NCBI RefSeq assembly: GCF_040930455.2
Contig: NZ_CP170494.1
Reading direction: 5' to 3' (one strand)
DNA: 64,000 nt
From: Neopusillimonas maritima
GTDB lineage: Bacteria; Pseudomonadota; Gammaproteobacteria; Burkholderiales; Burkholderiaceae_B
A program made the translations under genes and the position numbers. Below are positions 41,429 to 50,790 of this stretch, one piece after another (within the stretch, counting starts at the first letter, position 1; the number at the start of each line of letters is the position of its first letter). The notes beneath the pieces are model-generated. The model searched no databases. It had not been told where the DNA came from and saw nothing but the letters and a program-made list of their open reading frames with translations.

Positions 41429-42154
41429 TTACCAGTGGATAAGTGTTTGTCCTTGTTCTGTTAACCAGTGGTTCGCTGATACAAAATGGTTGCAACCCAA
41501 AAATGGCACAGGCGGGCGCCGTGCAGAGAGTGGGGAAGGGTGGTTGGCTTTTAGTATCAGGTTGTTGGGCGCTTCAGGCACGCAGCCGGCTTTTTGTTGT
41601 GCGTGATTTCCCCAAAGCATAAACACTTTGGGCTGGGGCAGCGCGCCGGCAAAGCGGATGATTGAATCGGTAATCGTTTCCCAGCCTTTGCGCGCATGGG
41701 AGGCGGGTTTGCCTTGTTCAACGGTTAATACGGTATTAAGCAACAGAACCCCTTGTTGCGCCCAGTGGGATAGGTCGTGCGAGGGCGACCGTAAAGCGTC
41801 CGGCATACTTCGATGCAGCTCGCCAAATATATTGCGCAAACTGGGCGGGCAGGGTGTGGTGTCGGGAACCGAGAATGCCAGACCTTGTGCCTGATTCGGC
41901 CCGTGGTAGGGGTCTTGCCCCAAAATCACAACCCGGATGTTTTCCGGGTGGACCAGTTGCAACGCTTTGAATATGTTTTTTGGAAAAATCGTGGCACCGT
42001 TCTGAAGCCGTTGAGTCAGAAACGCGTCTAACGCTTCCAGGCGGTGCCTTTCCGGTTCCAGAACACGTTGCCACTCAACCGGGAGCGCCTGAAATTGATC
42101 AAGCAAGCCCCCAATGTATTGGTTGTCGTATTGAGCGGGTAAAGAATGAGGCAT
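41429..42154 (-). CDS. ung: Uracil-DNA glycosylase
   Basis: Ung removes uracil from DNA. It has 241 residues. The catalytic water-activating motif is GQDPYHG in VVILGQDPYHGPNQAQGLAFSVP, and the C-terminal HPSPLSARR loop is intact. It is the last gene on this strand after trpC, separated by 34 bases, and may share the trp transcript by read-through. Confidence 0.96.
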   Translation of the reverse strand: MPHSLPAQYDNQYIGGLLDQFQALPVEWQRVLEPERHRLEALDAFLTQRLQNGATIFPKNIFKALQLVHPENIRVVILGQDPYHGPNQAQGLAFSVPDTTPCPPSLRNIFGELHRSMPDALRSPSHDLSHWAQQGVLLLNTVLTVEQGKPASHARKGWETITDSIIRFAGALPQPKVFMLWGNHAQQKAGCVPEAPNNLILKANHPSPLSARRPPVPFLGCNHFVSANHWLTEQGQTLIHW

Positions 42155-42188
42155 CAGGTGGGTTTTAAATTGTTTTGCGCACAGGGTG

Positions 42189-42977
42189 TCAGAAAAAGAG
42201 CTCCTCCAGGGCCTGGCCCGGCTCTTCAGCCCGCATGAATCGCTCGCCTACCAAAAAGGCATTCACGTTATGGCTGCGCATAAGCTCAACGTCTTCGCGG
42301 GTGTGAATGGCACTTTCCGTCACAACCAAACGATCTGCGGGAATGAGCGGCAGCATATCGATGGTGTTTTGCAGAGACACTTCGAAAGTACGCAGATTCC
42401 GGTTGTTGATGCCAAGCAGCTTCGATTGCATTTGCAGGGCAATTTCCAGCTCATCGCGATCATGCACTTCAACCAGCACATCCATGCCCAGTTCCAGTGC
42501 CAGGCTTTCCAGTTCAAATAATTGCGTCCGACTCAAAGCCGCCACAATCAATAGAATGCAGTCCGCGCCGAGTGCGCGGGAATGGGCGATCTGGTAGGGG
42601 TCGATCATGAAGTCTTTGCGCAGGATGGGTAGCGAGCATGCCGCCCGCGCCTGGCGCAGGTAATCGTATGAACCCTGGAAATACTGCACATCGGTGAGTA
42701 CGGACAGGCAGGCGGCGCCGTGTGCCGCATATGAGCTCGCAATATTGGCAGGGTTGAAGTCTTCCCGAATCACACCTTTTGAGGGTGACGCTTTTTTTAC
42801 CTCGGCAATGACCGCAGGCTTACCTTGTTCGATTTTGCTTTCCAAGGCATTGATGAAGCCACGCAGATCTTTGCGGCTTTGTGCTTCGCGCAAGACCTCG
42901 GCTTCACTGCGCATTTGGCGCGCCGTAGCGACTTCGGTCTTTTTGGTTTCCAGTATTTTTTTAAGGATGTCACTCAT
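42189..42977 (-). CDS. trpC: Indole-3-glycerol-phosphate synthase
   Basis: TrpC closes the indole ring of indoleglycerol phosphate in tryptophan synthesis. It is a 262-residue TIM barrel. Conserved blocks include VIAEVKKASPSKGVIR, LSVLTDVQYFQGS, LRKDFMIDPYQI, LLGINNRNLRTFEV and VTESAIHTREDV. It overlaps the trpD stop by four bases (ATGA). Confidence 0.97.
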   Translation of the reverse strand: MSDILKKILETKKTEVATARQMRSEAEVLREAQSRKDLRGFINALESKIEQGKPAVIAEVKKASPSKGVIREDFNPANIASSYAAHGAACLSVLTDVQYFQGSYDYLRQARAACSLPILRKDFMIDPYQIAHSRALGADCILLIVAALSRTQLFELESLALELGMDVLVEVHDRDELEIALQMQSKLLGINNRNLRTFEVSLQNTIDMLPLIPADRLVVTESAIHTREDVELMRSHNVNAFLVGERFMRAEEPGQALEELFF

Positions 42978-44008
42978 GACTTGAATTTCCGGGTATACGC
43001 GGCGAATGTTTCCAGTTGTTCGCGCGCGGCGCCGCTGGCAATGAGTTCAAATGCCAGTTTGACGCCTTCTTTCATTGTTTGGGTGCGGTTGGCGGCATAA
43101 ATGGCCAAACCTGCATTGAGCGCAACGATATCACGAGCCGGGCCTTCGACATTATCCAGAGCTTCCCTTACCAGGGCTGCGGATTCTTCCCGGTTATTGA
43201 CTTTAAGCGAACGGTTTGACGACATCGTGACATTAAAGTCTTCCGGGTGAATTTCATATTCATTGATTTCACCGTCTTTGAGCTCGCCAATGAGCGTGGG
43301 CGCGCCCAGCGAGACTTCGTCCATGCCGTCTTTGCCGTGTACGATCAGAACGTGCTTGGATCCGAGGCGTTCCAATACCCGTACCTGAATGCCGACCAGG
43401 TCGCCGTGAAATACGCCCATCAACTGGTTGCCCGCTCCGGCGGGGTTGGTGAGCGGCCCGAGTATATTAAATATGGTTTTGATGCCGAGCTCTTTGCGGA
43501 TGGGGGCCACATACTTCATGGCGCCATGGTGAGCCGGCGCGAACATGAAGCCCATGCCCGTTTCGGCAATACACTCTGCAATTTGTTCGGGCGTGAGTTC
43601 AATGTTCACACCGAGTGCCTCAACTACGTCGACACTGCCCGACGATGACGAGGCACTGCGACCACCATGTTTGGCAACTTTAGCGCCTGAGGCGGCGGCA
43701 ACGAACATGGCAGCCGTGGAGATGTTGAAGGTGTTGCTGCCGTCTCCGCCGGTGCCGGCCATGTCCAGAAGCTCATCCGGGTTGGGTGTTTCCACTTTTG
43801 TGGCAAATTCGCGCATGACTTGCGCGGCTGCGGTAATTTCACCAATGGTCTCTTTCTTCACGCGCAGGCCCATGATCAGGGCGGTGGCCATTTGTGGCGA
43901 CATTTCACCACGCATCAGGGTACGCATAAGCTGCAACATTTCATCGTGGAAAATTTCGCGGTGTTCTACGCAACGGGCCAAGGCTTCTGTAGGGGTAATG
44001 TGTGTCAT
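42974..44008 (-). CDS. trpD: Anthranilate phosphoribosyltransferase
   Basis: TrpD joins anthranilate to PRPP. It has 344 residues, including the MAGTGGDGSNTFNISTAAMFVAAASG PRPP block, the KHGGRSASSSSGSVDVVEALG loop and NPAGAGNQLMGV. It is the separate enzyme, not fused to TrpG, as usual in this group. Confidence 0.97.
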   Translation of the reverse strand: MTHITPTEALARCVEHREIFHDEMLQLMRTLMRGEMSPQMATALIMGLRVKKETIGEITAAAQVMREFATKVETPNPDELLDMAGTGGDGSNTFNISTAAMFVAAASGAKVAKHGGRSASSSSGSVDVVEALGVNIELTPEQIAECIAETGMGFMFAPAHHGAMKYVAPIRKELGIKTIFNILGPLTNPAGAGNQLMGVFHGDLVGIQVRVLERLGSKHVLIVHGKDGMDEVSLGAPTLIGELKDGEINEYEIHPEDFNVTMSSNRSLKVNNREESAALVREALDNVEGPARDIVALNAGLAIYAANRTQTMKEGVKLAFELIASGAAREQLETFAAYTRKFKS

Positions 44009-44023
44009 TTTGCTTTCCTTTTT

Positions 44024-44587
44024 CTATATTTTAAGAAATCGTTCAAGCAGGGCGTGGCCATGCTCGCTCAGGATGGATTCGGGATGGAACTGTACGCCGA
44101 AGATCGGGTCGGTTTTGTGACGAATACCCATGATTTCACCATCGTCGGTTTGCGCGGTTATTTCCAGGCAGTCGGGCAGGGTGCTGCGATTGATCGCCAG
44201 AGAGTGGTAACGCGTGACGGTAAAAGGAGACGGTAACCCTGTGAAAATGTCTTCGCCCTTATGTTGAATGGGTGAAGTTTTACCGTGCATAAGGGTTTGG
44301 GCCCGCACAATATCGCCGCCGAAAGCCGCCCCGATTGCCTGGTGTCCCAGACAAACACCCAGAATCGGTACTTTCCCGGCCAGCGCCTGAATCAGTTCAA
44401 TTGAAACGCCGGCTTGATCCGGCGCACAAGGGCCGGGCGAGATGCACAAGCGATCCGGCTGCAGTGCCAGCAGTTCAGGTAGGGTGAGTTGGTCATTACG
44501 AACAACGTGAACCTCTTCCCCCAGTTCGCCAAAGTAATGCACCAGGTTGTAGGTGAATGAGTCGTAGTTATCAAGCATAAGAAGCAT
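44024..44587 (-). CDS. trpG: Anthranilate synthase component II (glutamine amidotransferase)
   Basis: TrpG supplies ammonia from glutamine to TrpE. It has 187 residues with the class I glutamine amidotransferase triad: Cys in GVCLGHQAIG, and His and Glu in VQFHPESIL. GGAG lies seven bases before the first ATG. It may also serve para-aminobenzoate synthesis. It follows trpE after 22 bases. Confidence 0.96.
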   Translation of the reverse strand: MLLMLDNYDSFTYNLVHYFGELGEEVHVVRNDQLTLPELLALQPDRLCISPGPCAPDQAGVSIELIQALAGKVPILGVCLGHQAIGAAFGGDIVRAQTLMHGKTSPIQHKGEDIFTGLPSPFTVTRYHSLAINRSTLPDCLEITAQTDDGEIMGIRHKTDPIFGVQFHPESILSEHGHALLERFLKI

Positions 44588-44609
44588 TTTGTGTCTCCGG
44601 CGACGGGGC

Positions 44610-46130
44610 TTAAATGGGTTCGTCCAAACCGAACTGGACTTTTTCGGCGGCGCGAATCAGCGCGCGTGCCTTCGCTTCGGTTTCCTGCCATTCTTTTTCC
44701 GGGTCCGAATCAGCCACAATGCCGGCTGCTGCCTGAACATACAGCATGCCGTTTTTAATAATGCCCGTGCGTATCGCAATGGCCACGTCCATTTCACCGC
44801 TATAGCTCAGGTAACCTGCCGCACCACCATAAATACCGCGGCGAACGGGTTCCAGTTCATCAATAATCTCCATCGCGCGCACTTTGGGGGCGCCGGTTAG
44901 CGTGCCGGCCGGGAAGGTCGCCCGCAAAACGTCCATATTGCTTAGACCTGGCTTAAGTTGGCCCGATACGTTTGACACCAGGTGTTGCACATGAGAGTAA
45001 CGCTCAATAGCCATGGTTTCGGTTACTTCAACCGTACCGGTTTTAGCGACGCGTCCGACATCGTTACGAGCCAGATCAATCAGCATCACGTGTTCAGCCC
45101 GCTCTTTCGGGTCTGCCTGCAGTTCTTCGGCCAGTCGCGTATCTTCAGTGGGTGTAGCGCCGCGGGGCCGCGTGCCGGCCAGCGGGCGGATTGTCACTTT
45201 AGTAGTCTCATTTGCACCTTCGCGAACCGTTTCCTGACGCACCAGAATTTCAGGCGAAGCGCCCACGACGTGAAAATCGTCGAAATTCCAGTAGTACATG
45301 TAGGGCGAGGGATTGAGCGAGCGCAGGGCGCGATACAGCGAAAGCGGTGAGTCGCGAAACGGTTTGGAGATGGCCTGGCCGATTTGTACTTGCATGACGT
45401 CACCGGCCTCAATGTATTCTTTCGCTTTACGTACGGCAGCCAGGTAGTCTTCTTTTTCGAAATCCCGGTAGGTATCGGTTTGCAGACTGGCGTATGCGTA
45501 AGGAATGACCACTGGCGTGCGCAGTTTTTGTCTGAGTGCTTTAAGACGCCGTTTGGCCTGAATGTAACTTTCGGGTTGCGCGGTGTCGGCATACACCAGC
45601 AAATAGGTTTTCCCGGCCAGGTTGTCCACAATAACCAGTTCGTCGATATGCAGCAGCATCAGGTCGGGCGTACCTTCGCCCTGCCCGGAAGGGAAGGGCT
45701 TAACAGCCGGCCCCAGTTTTGATTCCACGTGGCGTACGGTGTCGTAGCCGAAGTAGCCGGCCAAACCGCCCGCAAAACGCGGCATGCCTGGCCGCAGCGC
45801 CACTTTGAAACGATTTTGGTAGCTTTCGACAAATGCCAGCGGGTCGCCCTCATGGGTTTCAACCACCTTGCCATGTTTCAGGACTTCAGTTTTGTTGCCG
45901 GTGGCCCGAATCACCGTGTGCGCCGGTAAGCCAATGAACGAGTAACGACCGAAGCGCTCACCACTCACGACCGACTCCAGCAGGCAGCTGTTGCGCCCAC
46001 CCTCCGGCGAGTTGTGGGCCAGTTTCAGATAGATGCTTAAGGGCGTGTCCAGGTCGGCATAGGTTTCGGCAATGAGCGGTATGCGGTTGAAACCTTGAGC
46101 TGCAAGTGCGTTGAATTCTATTTCTGTCAT
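44610..46130 (-). CDS. trpE: Anthranilate synthase component I
   Basis: TrpE converts chorismate to anthranilate. It has 506 residues. The feedback site LLES (residues about 47-50) and chorismate-binding blocks such as IRPLAGTRPRGAT, ERAEHVMLIDLARNDVGRV and GTLTGAPKVRAMEIIDELE are typical. The ATG at 46130 is chosen because longer in-frame starts cross the attenuator terminator. It is preceded by a leader peptide and attenuator, so Trp availability likely controls the whole operon. Confidence 0.97.
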   Translation of the reverse strand: MTEIEFNALAAQGFNRIPLIAETYADLDTPLSIYLKLAHNSPEGGRNSCLLESVVSGERFGRYSFIGLPAHTVIRATGNKTEVLKHGKVVETHEGDPLAFVESYQNRFKVALRPGMPRFAGGLAGYFGYDTVRHVESKLGPAVKPFPSGQGEGTPDLMLLHIDELVIVDNLAGKTYLLVYADTAQPESYIQAKRRLKALRQKLRTPVVIPYAYASLQTDTYRDFEKEDYLAAVRKAKEYIEAGDVMQVQIGQAISKPFRDSPLSLYRALRSLNPSPYMYYWNFDDFHVVGASPEILVRQETVREGANETTKVTIRPLAGTRPRGATPTEDTRLAEELQADPKERAEHVMLIDLARNDVGRVAKTGTVEVTETMAIERYSHVQHLVSNVSGQLKPGLSNMDVLRATFPAGTLTGAPKVRAMEIIDELEPVRRGIYGGAAGYLSYSGEMDVAIAIRTGIIKNGMLYVQAAAGIVADSDPEKEWQETEAKARALIRAAEKVQFGLDEPI

Positions 46131-46177
46131 GGTGTTCTCGGTTGGTGTTACTGGAAAACACGTAGCGGACAGAAACC

Positions 46178-46209
46178 AAAAAGCCCGGCTACGTGTGTAG
46201 ATCCGGGCT
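46178..46209 (-). terminator. trp attenuator terminator
   Basis: AGCCCGG (46182-46188) pairs with CCGGGCT (46203-46209), and on the minus strand the stem is followed by TTTTTGG. It lies between the trpL leader peptide and trpE. This is the intrinsic terminator expected when Trp is ample. Confidence 0.88.
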
Positions 46210-46228
46210 GGATTCAAACTGACTTTTA

Positions 46229-46256
46229 GCGCGAAAGCTGCTTTTTAATTTCGCGC
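46229..46256 (-). promoter_or_regulatory. Middle hairpin of the trp leader
   Basis: GCGCGAAA (46229-46236) and TTTCGCGC (46249-46256) make an 8-bp stem with a 12-base loop between trpL and the terminator. It can act as the pause or competing structure of the attenuator. Confidence 0.6.
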
Positions 46257-46267
46257 CAGGAGACGAT

Positions 46268-46345
46268 TCACCGCGACCCGGAACACAAACGCCACCAGCG
46301 CCAATAGGCGCCGACGATTGTGTAAAGGGACTGTGAACGGTTCAT
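46268..46345 (-). CDS. trpL: trp operon leader peptide
   Basis: This frame of 25 codons (MNRSQSLYTIVGAYWRWWR then LCSGSR) starts at 46345 and ends at 46268. Three Trp codons in four positions (WRWW) are statistically remarkable and match the usual form of a trp leader peptide. A ribosome stalled there for lack of charged tRNA-Trp would alter the downstream structures. The ribosome site is weak. An intrinsic terminator and trpE follow. Seen directly: the codons and hairpins; inferred: attenuation. Confidence 0.85.
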   Translation of the reverse strand: MNRSQSLYTIVGAYWRWWRLCSGSR

Positions 46346-46406
46346 AAAAACTTTGAGTACGACTTTCAAACAGGAGACCCAGGCATAAGCACTGAAGATC
46401 ACCGGG

Positions 46407-47075
46407 TTAATGGCGCGTGGCCCAACAGGCCGCTGCCTCAATGGACGAAACTATATCACTGACTTTCAGATTTTGCACATTTTGTCCGTTGTTATATCCG
46501 TAAGGAACGGCCAAAACGTCGATTCCTGCCGCATTCGCTGCTTCAGTGTCATGGGCGGAATCTCCTATTAGCAGGGTATTTTCGGGGGTGACACCCAATA
46601 AGTTGCATGCATGCAACAGTGGCATGGGGTGCGGTTTTTTTTGGCTGCAAGTGTCGCCGCACACAACGTGCTCGAAGTAGTTGTGCAGCCCACAGGCCTG
46701 TAATAGGGGCAGGGTGAATTCGCTGGGCTTGTTGGTGACCACTGCCATTTTTATTTGATGGTGCCGAAACAGGTTGAGCCCTGTAATTACACCGTCGTAA
46801 ACGGTTGATTTCTCACCGTTAACCCGATGGTAGTGCTGATTGAACAAATGCAGGCCTTGTTGGATTGTGGCGTGGTCCGGCTTTTGATTCAGTTGCGTTG
46901 ATAATGCTTTTTTAACCAGGTTCTCAGTGCCTTTGCCCACGTAGCGCGCAATGACATCTTGCGGCAAAGGGCGCAGACCCATTTGAGTGCGCATGGCGTT
47001 GGTGGCATCCGCCAGGTCGGGTATGGTGTTAACCAATGTGCCGTCAAGGTCGATCAGGGCGGCGTGATAGGTCAT
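46407..47075 (-). CDS. gph: Phosphoglycolate phosphatase (HAD family)
   Basis: This HAD hydrolase has 222 residues, with motif I DLDGTLVNT, motif II VVTNKP and motif IV GDSAHDTEAANAAG. It removes 2-phosphoglycolate. Similar HAD enzymes can act on other sugar phosphates, but the common location behind rpe supports Gph. It overlaps the rpe stop by four bases. Confidence 0.9.
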   Translation of the reverse strand: MTYHAALIDLDGTLVNTIPDLADATNAMRTQMGLRPLPQDVIARYVGKGTENLVKKALSTQLNQKPDHATIQQGLHLFNQHYHRVNGEKSTVYDGVITGLNLFRHHQIKMAVVTNKPSEFTLPLLQACGLHNYFEHVVCGDTCSQKKPHPMPLLHACNLLGVTPENTLLIGDSAHDTEAANAAGIDVLAVPYGYNNGQNVQNLKVSDIVSSIEAAACWATRH

Positions 47076-47785
47076 GGTTGCGTCAATTCCGCATTGTTTT
47101 CACCTTTGGCAATTTCTTGGCGCATGGTGTCAATGACATTTTTGTAATCGGTTTGGCCGAAAATGGCTGAACCCGCTACAAAAGTATCGGCGCCGGCAGC
47201 GCGTATTTGGGCGATATTGTCCACTTTCACGCCGCCGTCCACTTCAAGCAAAATAGGTTGTCCGCCCAGTTGTGTCCATTGGTCGATTTTGTGCCGTGCC
47301 TGTTTTAGTTTTGCCAGCGTTGTGGGAATAAAGCTTTGCCCTCCGAAGCCTGGGTTTACAGACATCAACAGAATGATGTCGAGTTTTTCCATAACGTAAT
47401 CCATCCAGTCCAGGGGTGTGGCGGGGTTGAAAACCAAACCTGCCTTGCAGCCGTGGTCTTTAATCAGTGCCAGGCTGCGGTCGGGATGGCGTGAGGCTTC
47501 GGGATGAAAGGTGATGATGTCGGCGCCTGCCTTGGCAAATTGCGGGATAATGTCGTCAACCGGCTCAACCATCAAGTGAACATCGATGGGGGCGGATGTG
47601 TGTGGTCGAATCGCCTGGCAAACCATCGGCCCGATGGTAAGGTTGGGAACATAATGGTTGTCCATAACGTCAAAGTGAATCCAGTCGGCGCCGGCCTCAA
47701 CGACATTGCGAACTTCTTCACCCAGGCGCGCAAAATCGGCAGATAGCAGGCTGGGAGCAATACGGGTGGTGTTGGATGTAGACAT
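47072..47785 (-). CDS. rpe: Ribulose-phosphate 3-epimerase
   Basis: Rpe interconverts ribulose-5-P and xylulose-5-P. It has 237 residues and a TIM barrel with APSLLSADFARLGEEV, HFDVMDNHYVPNLTIGP, HLMV and MSVNPGFGGQSFI; metal-binding Asp and His residues are intact. It leads the rpe-gph-trp gene row and is divergent from apaG. Confidence 0.96.
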   Translation of the reverse strand: MSTSNTTRIAPSLLSADFARLGEEVRNVVEAGADWIHFDVMDNHYVPNLTIGPMVCQAIRPHTSAPIDVHLMVEPVDDIIPQFAKAGADIITFHPEASRHPDRSLALIKDHGCKAGLVFNPATPLDWMDYVMEKLDIILLMSVNPGFGGQSFIPTTLAKLKQARHKIDQWTQLGGQPILLEVDGGVKVDNIAQIRAAGADTFVAGSAIFGQTDYKNVIDTMRQEIAKGENNAELTQP

Positions 47786-47879
47786 TTATAACCGTCCTGA
47801 AGCGACCCACTGAAATTTCGGGCCAGAATATGACATTATTGCGGATGACATTAGTATTTCAATTCCACGGAAAGGCTTT

Positions 47880-48254
47880 ATGAAACCATATGATCTGAGT
47901 ATCACGGTAACCCCTCAGTATCTGCCGGAGCAGTCTAAACCTGATCAGCAGCATTACGTTTTCGCTTATACCGTACGCATTACCAATAATGGTGAACATG
48001 CCGCCCAGGTAATCAGCCGACATTGGATTATTACCGATGGCCGGCAGAATGTGCAGGAAGTGCGGGGGTTGGGCGTGGTTGGGCAACAACCGCTCTTGGC
48101 CCCGGGCGAAACGTTCGAATACACCAGTGGTTGCCCCTTGCCCACACCGCATGGAACCATGAAGGGCTCGTATCATTGCGTGGGTGACAACGGTATTCCG
48201 TTTGAGGCCGAAATTGCCGAATTCGTGTTGGCCATGCCGCGCACACTGCATTGA
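47880..48254 (+). CDS. apaG: ApaG/Co2+-Mg2+ efflux-associated protein
   Basis: This 124-residue protein is a fibronectin-like beta fold. The family blocks YTVRITNNGEHAAQVISRHWIITDGRQNVQEVRGLGVVGQQPLLAPGETFEYTSG and GTMKGSY are all present. Its precise role is not established. GGAAAGG lies just before the ATG. It is followed by mltA. Confidence 0.95.
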   Translation: MKPYDLSITVTPQYLPEQSKPDQQHYVFAYTVRITNNGEHAAQVISRHWIITDGRQNVQEVRGLGVVGQQPLLAPGETFEYTSGCPLPTPHGTMKGSYHCVGDNGIPFEAEIAEFVLAMPRTLH

Positions 48255-48294
48255 GATTGTACTGATGACCGCATTTTCCTGCTCTGGAGCTTCC

Positions 48295-49581
48295 GTGAAC
48301 CGGCTACTGCCCGTATTTTTGTTGTCGATTTTTTTGGCCGCCTGTACCACTACCGAGCCTGAGCCGCCACCATCGGTTGCGCCGGCCGAGCCGGTTGAGG
48401 ATATTTCGGTGCGGCCATTGCAGGTACCCGAACTGACGTCATTGCCGGAAACGCCGGCCCGTTCCCTTGCCGGAAAGTTTCAGGCCGTTGAATGGGGAGC
48501 GTTGCCAGGCTGGCAGGACGACAATCTGAATCAGGTGTGGAAGGCGTTCGTTAATAACTGCAAAGGCTTAATGCGCCCCGTCTCGGGGTCATTAACTATG
48601 CCGGCGCGTGCTACCCCTCGCGTCTGGCAACCCGTCTGTGCCGAGGTGTTGATGTCCGGCCTGCCCGAAGAGGGCTCTACCGACACTGCGGCAATTCGCG
48701 CGTTTCTGCAACGGCACTTGCAACCCTGGCGTTTGCTTACAGGCACCGGTGAGCTTGCGCGCAACACAGTCACGGGTTACTACGAACCTCTTATTTATGC
48801 ATCCCGTGAACGCACCGGCGAATATCAGTGGCCGTTATACGCGTCGCCAGACGATTTGCTTACGATTGACCTGGGTGCGGTTTACCCGGAACTTGCGGGA
48901 AAAAGAATTCGCGGCAAGCTCGACGGCCAACGGGTGGTCCCATACGACACACGGGCGCAAATCGCGCAGTCCGATGATCCTCCGCCGGTCATTGTTTGGG
49001 CAAACGACCCGGTCGAAGCGTTTTTCCTGCAAATACAGGGTTCAGGTCGGGCGCAATTACCTAATGGTGAAACCATTCGTTTAGCATACGACAACCACAA
49101 CGGTCGCCCGTATGCTTCTATCGGGAAATGGCTTGCCGACCAGGGAGAGCTTCCCCTGGCGCAGGCTTCCATGCAAAATATCAAGGCATGGGCGAAACGC
49201 AACCCTCAACGTGTTCAGGAAATGTTGAATGCGAATGAGGCCATGGTGTTTTTCCGCGAGGAAGCCGTTCTCGACCCTGAGTTGGGGCCCAAAGGGGCGT
49301 ACGGCATTGCGCTGATCGGGGGGCGGTCAATTGCGGTCGATACCTCTTTTGTACCCCTGGGGGCTCCAGTGTATCTGGCCACTACTTATCCTGCGTCGCC
49401 AACCCCATTGCGCCGTCTGGTGTTTGCGCAAGACACCGGCGCGGCCATTAAGGGTGCGGCGCGGGTTGACTATTACTGGGGTTTTGGCGATGACGCCGGT
49501 GCACAAGCCGGCAGAATGAAACAAAAAGGCGAGGTTTGGGTGCTTTGGCCACGACAAGCGGGTGCACCCTCGGCACGATGA
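48295..49581 (+). CDS. mltA: Membrane-bound lytic murein transglycosylase A
   Basis: This outer-membrane lipoprotein muramidase has 428 residues from the GTG at 48295, chosen because TGGAG precedes it and because the peptide then opens as NRLLPVFLLSIFLAAC, a classic lipoprotein signal with lipobox LAAC. Typical blocks include TGYYEPLI, FFLQIQGSGRAQLPNG and ARVDYYWGFGDDAG; the catalytic Asp lies in the last region (3D domain). ATG 48265 is an alternative. Its stop overlaps the next start (ATGA). Confidence 0.92.
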   Translation: MNRLLPVFLLSIFLAACTTTEPEPPPSVAPAEPVEDISVRPLQVPELTSLPETPARSLAGKFQAVEWGALPGWQDDNLNQVWKAFVNNCKGLMRPVSGSLTMPARATPRVWQPVCAEVLMSGLPEEGSTDTAAIRAFLQRHLQPWRLLTGTGELARNTVTGYYEPLIYASRERTGEYQWPLYASPDDLLTIDLGAVYPELAGKRIRGKLDGQRVVPYDTRAQIAQSDDPPPVIVWANDPVEAFFLQIQGSGRAQLPNGETIRLAYDNHNGRPYASIGKWLADQGELPLAQASMQNIKAWAKRNPQRVQEMLNANEAMVFFREEAVLDPELGPKGAYGIALIGGRSIAVDTSFVPLGAPVYLATTYPASPTPLRRLVFAQDTGAAIKGAARVDYYWGFGDDAGAQAGRMKQKGEVWVLWPRQAGAPSAR

Positions 49582-50750
49582 AAAAGACGGATATCGCGGT
49601 TTGCGGAACCGGTATTGTGGGTTTGGCTACGGCCCTGGGGCTGACGCGCGCCGGATTTCGTACTGTTCTGGTTGGCCCGCAGCGTGTTATTGCACCGGCC
49701 CGGCCCCATTGTTTTGGTGCCCGGGTTTATGCCATTTCGCCCGCCAGCCGGCGTTTTCTGGAGTCGCTGGGTGTTTGGTCGCTGCTTGATGCTTCCCGGG
49801 TTACGCCGGTGGAAGCCATGCAGGTTTTCGGCGACGCCAGTGGGCGTCTTGAGCTGAATGCCTGGCAGGATGCACAGGACGTTATGGCCTGGATTGTTGA
49901 GTCAGACGAAATAGAGCGTGCGCTTACACAAGCGGTGCGGGTGTTCGGGGTTGAATGGCTAAATGATCGCTTTGTTGCTTTTGATGCGCCAGGCAGAATT
50001 TGTACTGAATCCGGGTCACTTATCGAGGTAGATTTAGTAGTGGGGGCTGAAGGGGCGCGCTCGGCCGTTCGTGACGCGGCACACATAAAATCCTCTTCGC
50101 GTGCTTATGATGAAATGGGGGTGGTTACCCATTTGCATGTCGAGCGACCTCATCAGAATACGGCTCTGCAGTGGTTTACTGCAGAAGGCGTGATTGCATT
50201 TTTGCCTACGCCGAACACGCAGGCAGGCGCGCAAGTTTCATTGGTTTGGTCTATGCCCAAAAAAGCGGCTGAGCCTTTGTTGGCCATGGCAGAAGACCAG
50301 GCGCGCAATTGGCTGAATACCCATTTGGCCGGGCTCAACCATGAGTTGGGCCAGGTTCGGGTGGCGGCGCCGGTACTGGGTTTTCCCCTTTTTCTTGAAT
50401 CCAGCGATGTGATTGCGCCCGGCGTGGCATTAGTGGGCGATGCCGCGCATCGGGTCCACCCTTTGGCGGGGCAGGGTTTGAACCTTGGCTTGGGCGACGT
50501 CGCTGCATTATTGAACGTTTTACGCGAAAAACCGTCATATCAGCGTGCCGGCGATGTGCGGTTATTGGCGCGTTATCGTCGCGCACGTGCGGAGCCTGTT
50601 TTCATGATGCGTTTTGTCACCGATGGTTTGCATCGTTTGTTTTCGTCCCGTTTTCCACCGGTCGTGATAGCAAGAAATGCCGGGCTATCAATAGTAAATA
50701 CCGTGCCGATGCTTAAGCGTCAACTTATTAAAGGCGCTTCGCGCCATTAA
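49578..50750 (+). CDS. UbiH/UbiF/Coq6 family FAD-dependent hydroxylase
   Basis: This monooxygenase has 390 residues. It has the FAD fold GTGIVGLATALGLTRAG at residues 8-24 and GDAAHRVHPLAGQGLNLGLGDVAAL near residue 290, the Coq6/UbiH signature. It likely hydroxylates a ring position of ubiquinone precursors. Which step (UbiH, UbiI, UbiF or UbiM) cannot be determined from sequence alone. It overlaps mltA by four bases. Confidence 0.9.
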   Translation: MKKTDIAVCGTGIVGLATALGLTRAGFRTVLVGPQRVIAPARPHCFGARVYAISPASRRFLESLGVWSLLDASRVTPVEAMQVFGDASGRLELNAWQDAQDVMAWIVESDEIERALTQAVRVFGVEWLNDRFVAFDAPGRICTESGSLIEVDLVVGAEGARSAVRDAAHIKSSSRAYDEMGVVTHLHVERPHQNTALQWFTAEGVIAFLPTPNTQAGAQVSLVWSMPKKAAEPLLAMAEDQARNWLNTHLAGLNHELGQVRVAAPVLGFPLFLESSDVIAPGVALVGDAAHRVHPLAGQGLNLGLGDVAALLNVLREKPSYQRAGDVRLLARYRRARAEPVFMMRFVTDGLHRLFSSRFPPVVIARNAGLSIVNTVPMLKRQLIKGASRH

Positions 50751-50790
50751 GGTGCGCCGTTGCCGAGGCCAAGTTTTTCAAGGAGATTTC

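Noticed and set aside
46131..46217. Longer N-terminus of TrpE in frame
   Set aside because: It would run through the attenuator terminator, and the family begins near MTEIEF.
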